From NCBI GenBank assembly GCA_947177695.1, contig CAMWVO010000001.1:1-29694 (forward strand): a stretch of 29,694 bases of DNA, read 5' to 3'. Made by a program: the position numbers and the translations under genes. The notes under the pieces were generated by a model, which made no database searches, had not been told where the DNA came from, and was given only the letters and a program-made list of their open reading frames with translations. Shown in pieces: positions 8,666 through 16,902 of this stretch. Origin of the DNA: an uncultured Clostridia bacterium. GTDB lineage: Bacteria; Bacillota; Clostridia; Oscillospirales; Ruminococcaceae. Numbering within the stretch: the stretch's first letter is position 1; each line of letters starts with the position of its first letter.

Positions 8666-8679
8666 AAAGTACCGAAATA

Positions 8680-10041
8680 TCAGTTGTAGATAACGTCAAA
8701 TTCGATCAGCAGCAGGTTTTCGTTGCACTCATCGTTGACGCCCTTAACGCCGGAAAAGCCCTTTGCAAGATTATTGTAGTCCATTTTTGCGTTGTAGACC
8801 TTATCGTAGACATCCTTGGAGCTTACAACGATCTGCGCTGTTCTTGTGCCGTCCTTGGAGGCTCTTTCGATCTCGGCTCTGATCGCCTTGTCCGCCGAAT
8901 CGAAATCGCTGTAGACCTTTCCGTTCTTCACGAAATAGTTCTGGTCGTTGTCAACGCAGGCGGGAGGCGTGAAGTATGTAACGTAGCTGCCGTTTGAAAG
9001 CTTCTTCTGACCAACGTGCATATGGGTGAGGTTATGGATGCCTTTGTCGGGTACAAGGAAGAAGTTATAGCGGATATTCTTGTAGTTGGGGGTCTGGAGG
9101 AGCGGGTCGTCCCATGTTGTGTCCAGATTATACCATTTTCCGTTGATATCCACCACGTTCCATGCGTGGGACTGACCGGCGTTTGTTTCACCTGTTACTA
9201 CCATGCTGACGATACCCGCCTTGTCGCAGAGATACTGCATAGCCTTTGCATAGCCCGCGCACTGGATATTTCCCTGAGCCTCTCCGCTTCCGAAAGCGTT
9301 GTAGATCGAAGAATTGTACTCGGTGATCTCGCTTTTGAGCTGGAATGTGGAATTGTACACAAGATAATCATGGAAAACCTGAAGCTTGTCAAAGGTTGTG
9401 GATTTTCCGTTTGCTTCCGTCACAAGCTTGTCGGCAACGGCGTCGATGGACTTCTGCATTTGGTTTATGGTAGCCGCGTCCTTTGTGAGATAGAACAGCT
9501 TGCCCACCTTGATCTTGGAGCTCATATAGAAAAGGCGGGGCTCCTGCATATAGACCATGCCGTATACCTTTGCCCATTCATCAAGGGAATAGGCGTCCTC
9601 CTCGCATATTTTGTAGCGGAGATTCTCGACGCCCGCAACGATATCGTCATAGAGCTTTTTTTCATCGGCTGTAAGAGTTGAATAGCCGTATCTTTCGGTA
9701 TTGGTTCTGGGGATATCCAGCTGCGGAGCGGCAGTTGTAGCCGACATTGCGTTGAGTACGTCTTCGTCGCTCAAGGTATCCGCAGGAGCGGGCTCTGTAG
9801 TGTCAGGTTCGGTAAGAACGTTTCCGCCCACGCCGGTAGCCGCGTTGCCCTCTTCGTCGGTAACAATGACTGCGCCGTCGGGAGCCGTCATGGTCACCGA
9901 ATTTTCGGGTCCGCCTATAACGTTGACCGAAGCGGAGCCCTCGGCGCTGTCGCTTTCGCCGCTGCTGCTGCATCCTGCGGCGATCATTGCAAACGCTGCA
10001 ACAAGCGCAGCTGCAGATAAGATTTTACTGTTTTTTACCAT
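8680..10041 (-). CDS. Transglutaminase-like domain lipoprotein (array member 2)
   Basis: The product has 453 residues from the ATG at 10039-10041, chosen because AAAGGA lies about 8-10 bases upstream and the signal peptide follows directly; a longer frame to 10107 adds 22 non-signal residues. The lipobox is MIAAGC (Cys23). The linker (about 24-110) is Gly/Ser/Thr/Asp/Pro-rich. The transglutaminase-like core carries Cys260 (IQCAGYAKA), His291 (QSHAWNVV) and Asp306 (NLDTTWDDP), a complete triad. It is followed by the common NYFVKNG-type C-terminal module. It is closest to the neighbouring copy at 10166-11830 in its 'QC.GYAK' and 'HAWNVV' motifs, which suggests that these two are the most recent duplicates. 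The likely site of action is the outer membrane surface or cell wall. Confidence 0.87.
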   Translation of the reverse strand: MVKNSKILSAAALVAAFAMIAAGCSSSGESDSAEGSASVNVIGGPENSVTMTAPDGAVIVTDEEGNAATGVGGNVLTEPDTTEPAPADTLSDEDVLNAMSATTAAPQLDIPRTNTERYGYSTLTADEKKLYDDIVAGVENLRYKICEEDAYSLDEWAKVYGMVYMQEPRLFYMSSKIKVGKLFYLTKDAATINQMQKSIDAVADKLVTEANGKSTTFDKLQVFHDYLVYNSTFQLKSEITEYNSSIYNAFGSGEAQGNIQCAGYAKAMQYLCDKAGIVSMVVTGETNAGQSHAWNVVDINGKWYNLDTTWDDPLLQTPNYKNIRYNFFLVPDKGIHNLTHMHVGQKKLSNGSYVTYFTPPACVDNDQNYFVKNGKVYSDFDSADKAIRAEIERASKDGTRTAQIVVSSKDVYDKVYNAKMDYNNLAKGFSGVKGVNDECNENLLLIEFDVIYN

Positions 10042-10114
10042 AAGAATAGTTTCCTTTCCAATTTGCTCTTTGTCTGCGAACGCAGCTTTGTTTAAAAATG
10101 CTTTCACGAACGCA

Positions 10115-10160
10115 GGGGCAGGGGGAAAAAAGCTTACCCAAAAGCCTGTTCCCCCGCCCC
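10115..10160. repeat. GC-rich inverted repeat between two array genes
   Basis: GGGGCAGGGGGAA (10115-10127) pairs with TTCCCCCGCCCC (10149-10160) with one bulged base and a 21-base loop. It begins 5 bases downstream of the stop of array member 1. A T-run follows it only on the plus strand (10162-10167). For the minus-strand mRNA it is therefore not a textbook terminator and may instead be a processing, stability or partial-attenuation element that separates expression of member 1 from members 2-5. Confidence 0.6.
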
Positions 10161-10165
10161 GTTTT

Positions 10166-11830
10166 TTAGTTGTTATATGCTATATCGTACTCTACAACGA
10201 GGGTATCCTCGGTAAGATATGTCTGGAGTACGAGATTTTTTACATTGCTGTCCTTGCTCTTTGCGTATTTCTGGAATTCCTTCCACTGATCGGTATCGCG
10301 GAGAGCCTCCCATACGTCGCGGGACGTAACCCTGATATGAGCAACGTTCTTGCCTGCTGCGATAGCTGCGTCAAGCTCGTCGTACATACCCTGCTTAGCG
10401 GACGCAAGGTCGCTGAATTCCTTATTGTAAGCCTTGAAGTAGTAGCACGCCGTTTTGGTGCAGGCGGGAGGATTGTAGATCTTAACGCGGCTTCCGTTTT
10501 TCCTTGTTACGGTGCTGACGTTAAGGTGAGTATTCTTGATCATATCGTCATTTGCAAGGAAGAACAGGTAACGGATGTAGCTGCTCTTGCCGTAGGACGA
10601 AGTGGGGTCGCCCCATGTGGAGTCGAGGATATAGTATCCGTTGTCGCAGTAAACAACGTTCCATGCGTGGGTGCTTCCCTCGATGTTGTTTCCTGTAACT
10701 ACCATGCAGTCGATGCCTGCGATGTCGCAGAGGTAAAGAACGGTTTTTGCATAGCCCTGGCACTGGAGTTCGCCTCCGTCTGTCAGACCGTTGTAGATAC
10801 CGCAGGTCTTGTAGTTGCCCTGGAGGCTGAAGGTGTTGTTTAAAATTACCCAGTCGTAAATTACTTTAAGTTTGCTTACAGTGCTTGTATAGCCGTTGAC
10901 CTTGCTCATGATCTCGCTTACCGTCGCGTCGATCTCTTTCTGGGTCGCAGCAGCCTGGTCGGGTGTAAGATCGTACTGGAGGTTTATCATTCCGCCCAGC
11001 GAAACGGGAACAACGTTGGACATCCAGAAAAGCTGAGGTTCCTGATTGTACACGAGAGAGTAAACTCTTACGATATCGTCCGCGCCCATCGACGAGGGAA
11101 CGTCCACCTGAGTGTCAAAGTTTTCGGCAGCCTCAACTATATCCGCATAGAATGCCTGCTCGGTCTTGCTGAGCTGCTGATAGGGATATCTGTCCTTGTA
11201 GTTCTTGGAGTAGGCTGTTTTAACAGGGTTTGTTTTAGACGGCTTCTTTGTGGTCTCTTCCTCGATGATCTCGGTCTTTTTGGGAGCTGTGGTCGTCGCC
11301 TGAGTAGCCTCTGCGGGCTTCTGGTCGGTAACGTAGTCGGAGTGGATGAATGTGCCGTCCGCAAGCTTGTAGTAGCCTGTATCTGTTGCGGCAACTATGT
11401 TGATCTTCTGACCCACGTCGTATTTCTTAACGGATTCCGAGCCGACTATCGCCTGAGTTCTGGAGTAGCAGGAGGTCTTTATGTAAAGTGTCTCGCTGAT
11501 CTCGGTCTCGTTCCAGGCTTTTGCGGCTGCTGCGGAAGCGGTCGCCGCCGTAGCTTCGGTGGAAGCGGCGGTAGTTGTCTCCGTTGCGCTTGTTTCCGTT
11601 TCGCTTTCGGTAGTGGTATCCTCCGTAGTGGTCTCCTCAGGGACTGTGGTGGTTTCAGCGGTAGTTTCCGACTCCGTCTCGGACTCTGTAGTCATCTGAG
11701 TGAGCGACATGGACGAGGTGTCATCGCCCACATCGGGAAGTCCCGCCGATTCCTCGTCGGTTTTCTTACAGCCGGCGAGCATTGACGCCGCCATTAAGAA
11801 CGCAAGGATCAGACTAATTTTTTTCTTCAT
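10166..11830 (-). CDS. SH3b plus transglutaminase-like domain lipoprotein (array member 1)
   Basis: The product has 554 residues. The signal peptide ends in lipobox MLAGC (Cys21). A Thr/Glu/Ser-rich spacer follows (about 22-105). Next is a bacterial SH3-like domain (about 113-170; note TGYYKLADGTFIHSDYV), which in other surface proteins binds cell-wall peptide. After a second TTK-rich linker comes the transglutaminase-like core, with Cys357 (LQCQGYAKT), His388 (STHAWNVV) and Asp403 (ILDSTWGDP). It is the only one of the five copies with a visible SH3b domain, so it may be the wall-targeted member. ATG at 11828-11830 is preceded by AAGGAG, and the gene overlaps the end of the CNNM gene by 17 bases, so they are co-transcribed. 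Confidence 0.87.
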   Translation of the reverse strand: MKKKISLILAFLMAASMLAGCKKTDEESAGLPDVGDDTSSMSLTQMTTESETESETTAETTTVPEETTTEDTTTESETETSATETTTAASTEATAATASAAAAKAWNETEISETLYIKTSCYSRTQAIVGSESVKKYDVGQKINIVAATDTGYYKLADGTFIHSDYVTDQKPAEATQATTTAPKKTEIIEEETTKKPSKTNPVKTAYSKNYKDRYPYQQLSKTEQAFYADIVEAAENFDTQVDVPSSMGADDIVRVYSLVYNQEPQLFWMSNVVPVSLGGMINLQYDLTPDQAAATQKEIDATVSEIMSKVNGYTSTVSKLKVIYDWVILNNTFSLQGNYKTCGIYNGLTDGGELQCQGYAKTVLYLCDIAGIDCMVVTGNNIEGSTHAWNVVYCDNGYYILDSTWGDPTSSYGKSSYIRYLFFLANDDMIKNTHLNVSTVTRKNGSRVKIYNPPACTKTACYYFKAYNKEFSDLASAKQGMYDELDAAIAAGKNVAHIRVTSRDVWEALRDTDQWKEFQKYAKSKDSNVKNLVLQTYLTEDTLVVEYDIAYNN

Positions 11831-13193
11831 TTTGCATACTCTCCTTTTCTTCGCTTGTTACAGTATCCTTGATAATTTTTGCCTTGATCTTGGTAATACA
11901 CCGGTCCTCGGTAAGCAGGACGGTGAAAAGCACTCCGCCGTATTCGGCAGAGGGATTTTCGTTTTCTTCGGGGATACGTCCCAGAAGTTCGGCTATAAAG
12001 CCGTTCATTGTGTCAAAGCCGTTTTCCTCGGGAAGCTCTATCCCGAAAACTGGAAGTATCTCCTCGGGGTCGGCATTGCCCGCGATAACGTAGGTGTCCT
12101 CGGAAATCTCGGTAAGCGCGGCTTCTTCCTCGTCGTACTCGTCCTGGATATTTCCGACTATCCTTTCCACGATATCCTCCATCGTTACCAGTCCCGCCGT
12201 TCCTCCGTACTCGTCAACAACGGCAGCCATCTGCATTTTCTCGGAGGTGAGCCGCTTAAAGGCTTCTCCGCATGGGACGGATTCGGGAAGATATATGATA
12301 TCCCGCATAAAGCTTTTTGCCTCGGTATCCTCCGCGGATTCGGAGCCTACCAGACAGAGCAGGTCTTTAACGCAGATCATTCCCGCGATATGGTCGATGG
12401 TCTCCTCGTAGACGGGTATCCGTGAAAAGCCGCTTCCTATGGCGGCGTTCACAACCTCCGATACCCTTGCGGACATTTCCACCGCCGTAATGTCGGTACG
12501 GTGGGTCATTATATCCGAAACGGTAAGGTCGTCAAACTGGAAAACGTTGTTTATCATTTCCCTCTGGGACTCCTCTATAACGCCTGTTTCGTTGCCCGCG
12601 TCCACCATCATGAGGATATCCTCCTCTGTAACGATATCGGGCTCGCTGCCGGTTTTGGCTCCGAAAAGCGGAGCAAGCAGCCTTGTGAGCATGGAGGAAA
12701 GCGCGGTAAGCGGCGTAAGGACCGTCATCAAAAGCTTTACAAAGGGTGCGCAGAAAACCGCAAATTTCTCGCTTTTTGCCGCGGGCAGTCTTTTCGGTAT
12801 GCCCTCGCAGAAAGAAGTAAAGATCACCACCGTGCCTGTCATTATCAGGAGCGCGGCAATAATCTCCGCAAGGGGGTCGCCGTAAGCTGTTCCCTCGGCG
12901 GCTTCGCCGTTTACAAGACGGAACACAAGTCCCGACAAAGGCGCGAGAAAAAATATCATTGCCAGATAAGCGGCTGCAATGCCCGTAAGCGTTCTGTTCA
13001 CGGAAAACGCCGTCATAAGACGCGCGGGCTTTTCCGTCATATCGGCAAGCAGCTGTTTCCGTTTTGAACCGTCGGAATTTTTGAGCTTCCGCCAGTCGGT
13101 CTCGGTCACAGCCGATTCGCATACGGTGCAGAAACCTTTATAAAGTATGACTGCAAGAATAATAAGACTTCGGGGGTACCCGTCGGAATCCAT
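11814..13193 (-). CDS. CNNM/CorC-type CBS-pair membrane protein (hemolysin-like, UPF0053)
   Basis: The product has 459 residues. The N-terminal DUF21/CNNM membrane part has about three to four helices in residues 8-180. A connecting helix with EEDILMMVDAG and ETGVIEESQREMI (about 190-216) follows, then two CBS domains: one starting near DIMTHRTDI with SGFSRIPVYEETIDHIAGMI, the other with MAAVVDEYGGTAGLVTMEDI. A CorC_HlyC domain closes the protein (about 365-455). Relatives are linked to Mg2+ or Co2+ export and to cell-envelope stress; 'hemolysin' is a historic label. The ATG at 13191-13193 was chosen over a frame start at 13253 because AAAGGAAG lies 6 bases upstream and the promoter -10 at 13259-13264 would otherwise overlap the start. 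It is first in the operon with the five transglutaminase lipoproteins, an unexpected partner for them. Confidence 0.9.
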   Translation of the reverse strand: MDSDGYPRSLIILAVILYKGFCTVCESAVTETDWRKLKNSDGSKRKQLLADMTEKPARLMTAFSVNRTLTGIAAAYLAMIFFLAPLSGLVFRLVNGEAAEGTAYGDPLAEIIAALLIMTGTVVIFTSFCEGIPKRLPAAKSEKFAVFCAPFVKLLMTVLTPLTALSSMLTRLLAPLFGAKTGSEPDIVTEEDILMMVDAGNETGVIEESQREMINNVFQFDDLTVSDIMTHRTDITAVEMSARVSEVVNAAIGSGFSRIPVYEETIDHIAGMICVKDLLCLVGSESAEDTEAKSFMRDIIYLPESVPCGEAFKRLTSEKMQMAAVVDEYGGTAGLVTMEDIVERIVGNIQDEYDEEEAALTEISEDTYVIAGNADPEEILPVFGIELPEENGFDTMNGFIAELLGRIPEENENPSAEYGGVLFTVLLTEDRCITKIKAKIIKDTVTSEEKESMQNEEKN

Positions 13194-13258
13194 AATCAAC
13201 TTCCTTTCGGACGATCGTTTTGTGTACAGTTCAGAAAGCGCAAACTGACACATTAAAA

Positions 13259-13287
13259 ATTATACAACAAACCGACAAAAAAGTCAA
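13259..13287 (-). promoter_or_regulatory. Sigma-A promoter of the CNNM/transglutaminase operon
   Basis: On the minus strand TTGACT (13282-13287) is followed by a 17-base spacer and TATAAT (13259-13264). The 5' leader would be about 60 bases before the ATG at 13193. Confidence 0.85.
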
Positions 13288-13444
13288 GGAGATTACTACA
13301 GCCAATTATTATGAAAAATGACCGTAAAATCCGCTGATTTTTGGTGTGTTTGCGACATTTCTGCGCTATACATATATATCTGTAACCGAAGTTTAAAAAA
13401 TGTAAACGCTTTGTAACCGATTTTGCCGCAGTTCTGCCGCCGCG

Positions 13445-14902
13445 TCATTGATGAACGGAGGCGCCGCCGCTTTCGCTTCCAAAAAATTCCTCGGCTTTTT
13501 TTACATCTATCCCGCATATGCGGTGCTTGGAGGCGTGTTCGCCGCGGCTGTAGACCCATACGTCGCAGGTGCCGTTAAAGCGCTGGAATATCGTGCGGGA
13601 CAGTCTCACATAGGCTATCCTGCTTTTCGGCACTATGACCGTGTGGAACTGGGAAAACGTGCAGTACTTTAGTGTAATGGTATCGCTTCCGAAGCCGATA
13701 CCCGTGGTAAATTTTGCCGTTATTTTTACCGCGATAAGGTACAGCGAGGGTATCTCTCCCATTATCAGCAGGAACTTCACAATGCCGCTCCATGCGGGGA
13801 AAAACCGAGCTGCGGCAACCGCTCCCACAGGCAGCAGGACTGCGGAAAGAAGCGGTCCCCAGAGAAACGGCAGTATATAGAACGGCTTGGGCTTCAGGGA
13901 AATATTACTCAGAGTAAAGCTTGGCAGCATCATCTGCATGGTACTCATAACACGCTTTTTGGTAGTTATGGGTACAAAGACAGGTATCTCGTTCTTGGAC
14001 TTTCCGTAGCCGGTGCAGCTGACGTGAACGGACATCACGCGGCATATTTTCATAAGCAGGTTCTGGCGCAGGTCGGCGCAGTTCACTTTGGAAATATTCA
14101 CATAATATCTCCATTTTGAAAAGAAACCGTTCCGCACCGTAATATCGTTTCCGCACCGCTGTATGCGGAAGTTGATGTGTCTCAGAAGATTGGATACAAA
14201 GGAAAATCCCCAGCCCAGCGCAAATATCAGCGTCAGCGCGACTGCGGCGGGGGTAACTCCCGAAATTATCCTCTGCATAAATTCCGTAACGTCGCTGACT
14301 GCGTTCAGGAACTGCTCCTCAAGCTGATCTCCCACGATACGGCTTCCCTGAATGAAAAGCGTGCCGAGGAAGATAATTCCCGAAAGTGTGGAGGAAAATA
14401 CCAGCGAAAAGAAAACCAGATCGGCTTTAGAGGCTCGGTAGGAGAACTTTGCGTTTGCGGACGAATTTGGGATATTGTTGTATATCTTTGTATAATCGGT
14501 TAGTTTCATGATAAGCTCCGCATCGGCTTTTTTTCCCTGTCCCAGAGTGGAGTGGGAGTCCGAATCGAGAGCCACCGTTACCGCGCGTATGGGACGAAGC
14601 CATATGGAGCGCGCGGCGGAAGCGCAGGCTACCGCCGAATAGGGTATGGTAAATTCGTTCCTCAGAAACATACCGTGGGAAATGGAAATACCGTTTTCCC
14701 CCACCTCAAAGCGTATAAAATACCACCTTAAAACCGCAAAGCCTATCATAAGCAAAATTACGATCAGATCCCAGTACGCGCCCTGAAGCCAGTGGTAAAG
14801 ATCGAAGTTCATAGCCGCAAGTCCGCGCACCAGCGGTATCAGGAGCATCCAGAAGTTTTTTGTGGTATATTTCAGAATGGCGATCTTATGCTGCCGCGAC
14901 AT
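13445..14902 (-). CDS. YdbT-like bacterial PH-domain (bPH_2/DUF304) membrane protein
   Basis: The product has 485 residues. Three pairs of membrane segments each precede a PH-like beta domain: near residues 65-140 (RFEVGENGISISHG), 230-320 (DITVRNGFFSKWRYYVNI) and 385-470 (GSDTITLKYCTFSQFHTVI). This matches the YdbT type, in which three bPH_2 domains are separated by helices. The cellular role of this family is poorly known; B. subtilis ydbS-ydbT has been linked to resistance to antimicrobial compounds. The ATG at 14900-14902 overlaps the TGA of the upstream partner (TGATG) and has GAGGAGGG before it. An in-frame TTG one codon earlier (14903-14905) is possible but less favoured. Confidence 0.8.
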   Translation of the reverse strand: MSRQHKIAILKYTTKNFWMLLIPLVRGLAAMNFDLYHWLQGAYWDLIVILLMIGFAVLRWYFIRFEVGENGISISHGMFLRNEFTIPYSAVACASAARSIWLRPIRAVTVALDSDSHSTLGQGKKADAELIMKLTDYTKIYNNIPNSSANAKFSYRASKADLVFFSLVFSSTLSGIIFLGTLFIQGSRIVGDQLEEQFLNAVSDVTEFMQRIISGVTPAAVALTLIFALGWGFSFVSNLLRHINFRIQRCGNDITVRNGFFSKWRYYVNISKVNCADLRQNLLMKICRVMSVHVSCTGYGKSKNEIPVFVPITTKKRVMSTMQMMLPSFTLSNISLKPKPFYILPFLWGPLLSAVLLPVGAVAAARFFPAWSGIVKFLLIMGEIPSLYLIAVKITAKFTTGIGFGSDTITLKYCTFSQFHTVIVPKSRIAYVRLSRTIFQRFNGTCDVWVYSRGEHASKHRICGIDVKKAEEFFGSESGGASVHQ

Positions 14903-15399
14903 CAAAGCCCTCCTCTGCTGCTGAGATACTGCCGTATCTTTTTGTCTATTTCTTCCATATCGGAATGGGATAAAAACATCATTATCAGCCGTCCGCCGTA
15001 AGCGTTTATTAACAAAAAATTAAAACTTGTGTAGCGGGAAAGGGGCATGGAGACCGTTGTTGTATACTGCACCGAGGACATTTTCACATAGATGGTATTG
15101 TTGAAAAATACTCCCGAGCGTATAATTATTTCGTCCGCTGAAAGGGTGTAGCTTACCGAGCGGTACCACAGCGGCAGAATAATCATCAGAAATATCACAT
15201 ATGCTGTTACAAGCAGTCCTATGAATATCCAGATGATTATTTCGGGAACGGTGACCTTTGCCAGCGCAAAATAGTCGGGGTAGCGCGCTTCGAGAAAATA
15301 CAGCAGGTACTTCAGCGCGATGATGATGCAGATTATCAGCAGGAATGTGAATATCCTAAGGAATTTCAAGCTCTTTCTATCCGCGTAGTATTTTTTCAT
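14902..15399 (-). CDS. YdbS-like bacterial PH-domain membrane protein
   Basis: The product has 165 residues. Two membrane helices (about 13-33 and 50-75) are followed by one bPH_2 domain (about 80-160) with YTLSADEIIIRSGVFF, a typical family signature, and a later 'INAYGGRL' strand. It is the short partner of the three-domain protein directly downstream, with the stop/start overlap TGATG, so the two probably form a complex in the membrane. I chose the ATG at 15397-15399, with GAGG about 12 bases upstream. The frame extends to 15483, but the added residues are not signal- or membrane-like and overlap the probable promoter. A TTG three codons before the ATG has better spacing and cannot be excluded. 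Confidence 0.75.
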   Translation of the reverse strand: MKKYYADRKSLKFLRIFTFLLIICIIIALKYLLYFLEARYPDYFALAKVTVPEIIIWIFIGLLVTAYVIFLMIILPLWYRSVSYTLSADEIIIRSGVFFNNTIYVKMSSVQYTTTVSMPLSRYTSFNFLLINAYGGRLIMMFLSHSDMEEIDKKIRQYLSSRGGL

Positions 15400-15468
15400 A
15401 GCGATCAAAAACCTCGTTTGTCCTGTAATTAATGTGGGAGACGCGATCGTCCCGCGGGTCTGCAATAT

Positions 15469-15496
15469 GTTATAGTATATCACGTTTCAGCCGCAA
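15469..15496 (-). promoter_or_regulatory. Possible promoter of the PH-domain pair
   Basis: On the minus strand TTGCGG (15491-15496), a 16-base spacer and TATAAC (15469-15474) lie about 70 bases before the chosen start. Both boxes are imperfect, so this is a modest call. Confidence 0.4.
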
Positions 15497-15535
15497 AAAA
15501 GCGTTTGCGGAATTTTTTCAGCGGGAGTGATCAGG

Positions 15536-16894
15536 GTGTACGGAATATTCTATGATATGATTTGCAATATTATCAGCAAACTCAATAATTTCCTGTGGGG
15601 AACGGGAACTGTCGCCCTTGTTTTCGGTGCGGGCATCTTCTTTACCCTGCGCTTCAAGGGTTTTAACATTATACATATAGTATATATTTTTAAATCCACG
15701 CTTTTTGAAAAAAAGAAAAACGGCAGCGCCCCAAAAGGAAAAATATCCCGTTTTCAGGCATTGTCAACCGCTCTTGCGGCTTCTATGGGGACAGGCAATA
15801 TTATAGGAGTAGCCGCCGCGATTTCCGTGGGCGGAGCGGGAGCAATTTTCTGGATGTGGGTCGTGGCGCTTTTCGGGACGGCTACGGGCATGGCGGAAAA
15901 TATTCTCGGAACAAAATATCAAGCCAAGGGGGACAGTCCCATGTCCTACGTGTCGCGGGCGACAGGGTCGGGGAAGCTTGCAGTACTGTACGCGGCTGCC
16001 TGCGCGGCGGCTTCCTTCGGTATCGGGAACATGACCCAGACCAACGCGCTGTCGGCGGCGATGTTCGAGTTCAGAGTTCCGACCGTTGTTTCGGGACTTG
16101 CCGCGGCTTTGTTCTGCGGGGCGGTAATATTCGGCGGAGGAAAAAAAGTCGCCGCAGCGGCAGAAAAAATGATCCCCGCCGTGTCCCTTTTTTACATAGC
16201 GGGAGCCGTTATTGTAATGGTGTTATTCGGTAAAAATATCATAGAAGTATTAAAGCTTATCCTTGGATCTGCAATGGGTTATTCACAAATTGCGGGAGGC
16301 TTCTGCGGCGCCGCGCTGAAAAAAGCCGTCGCCGTAGGACTGCGCCGCGGTGTCTTTTCCAACGAGGCGGGCATGGGAAGCTCTGTACTGGTACACACTG
16401 AAACAGGCTGTACCGAACCTCTGCAAATGGGAATGTGGGCAGCCGCGGAAATTGTTATCGACACGCTGATATGCTGTACTGCGACTGCCTTTGTTATCCT
16501 GCTCACGGGCGCGGACGCTTCGGGAGCGGAGGGTCTTGCCATGGTGACCGAGGGCTTCAGGCGCGGACTTGGAAATTACGCCGCGGTTTTTGCCTCCGTC
16601 TCAACGGTGATATTTGCGGTCTGCACTCTTCTTGGCTGGTATTTTTACGGAGAAAAATGCGTCCGCTATATATTCAAAGCCAAAAGCTCCGAAGCTGTTT
16701 TCGTCTATAGGATACTCTACACTGCCGCGGCTTTTCTCGGAGCCGTTACAGAGCTTTCCCTGGTCTGGGGCGCAGCCGATCTGCTCAACTGGTTCATGCT
16801 GGCGATAAATCTGTCATCGGTGCTGCTTCTCGGCGGAGAGGCTGCGGAGTGCGTAAATAATTATACTAAAAGTATATTCAGTAAAAAGAAGTAG
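15536..16894 (+). CDS. Sodium:alanine/glycine symporter, AGCS family
   Basis: A membrane protein of about 450 residues with roughly 10-11 helices. The family signature is clear: the segment from MGTGNIIGVAAAI through GGAGAIFWMWVVALFG, then MAENILGTKY, NMTQTNALS, and RGVFSNEAGMGSS with HTE. AGCS proteins import alanine or glycine with Na+. The frame opens at a GTG at 15527, but GGGAG at 15523-15527 overlaps that codon and stands 8 bases before a second GTG at 15536, so I prefer the latter; an ATG at 15557 is a third option. The gene is alone on its strand and converges with the small membrane protein gene only 8 bases away, with no obvious terminator between them. The C-terminus is a little shorter than in many relatives but contains the expected last helices. 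Confidence 0.92.
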   Translation: MYGIFYDMICNIISKLNNFLWGTGTVALVFGAGIFFTLRFKGFNIIHIVYIFKSTLFEKKKNGSAPKGKISRFQALSTALAASMGTGNIIGVAAAISVGGAGAIFWMWVVALFGTATGMAENILGTKYQAKGDSPMSYVSRATGSGKLAVLYAAACAAASFGIGNMTQTNALSAAMFEFRVPTVVSGLAAALFCGAVIFGGGKKVAAAAEKMIPAVSLFYIAGAVIVMVLFGKNIIEVLKLILGSAMGYSQIAGGFCGAALKKAVAVGLRRGVFSNEAGMGSSVLVHTETGCTEPLQMGMWAAAEIVIDTLICCTATAFVILLTGADASGAEGLAMVTEGFRRGLGNYAAVFASVSTVIFAVCTLLGWYFYGEKCVRYIFKAKSSEAVFVYRILYTAAAFLGAVTELSLVWGAADLLNWFMLAINLSSVLLLGGEAAECVNNYTKSIFSKKK

Positions 16895-16902
16895 CCGGAC
16901 TT

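Noticed and set aside
9701..10843. Long plus-strand open frames opposite the transglutaminase lipoprotein genes (also 7472-8416, 4903-5661)
   Set aside because: They mirror minus-strand genes with clear domains, have no ribosome sites and read as antisense translations rich in Val/Cys/His.
11560..11700. Repetitive DNA of the type GTAGTGGT/CTCCGT suggesting a tandem repeat element
   Set aside because: It is the coding DNA of the Thr/Glu-rich linker of the SH3b lipoprotein; the repetition follows from amino acid composition.
15485..15516. Stem CCGCAAA/TTTGCGG followed by T residues as a plus-strand terminator
   Set aside because: No plus-strand gene ends nearby; it lies in the divergent promoter area between the PH pair and the symporter, so it is more likely chance or regulatory.
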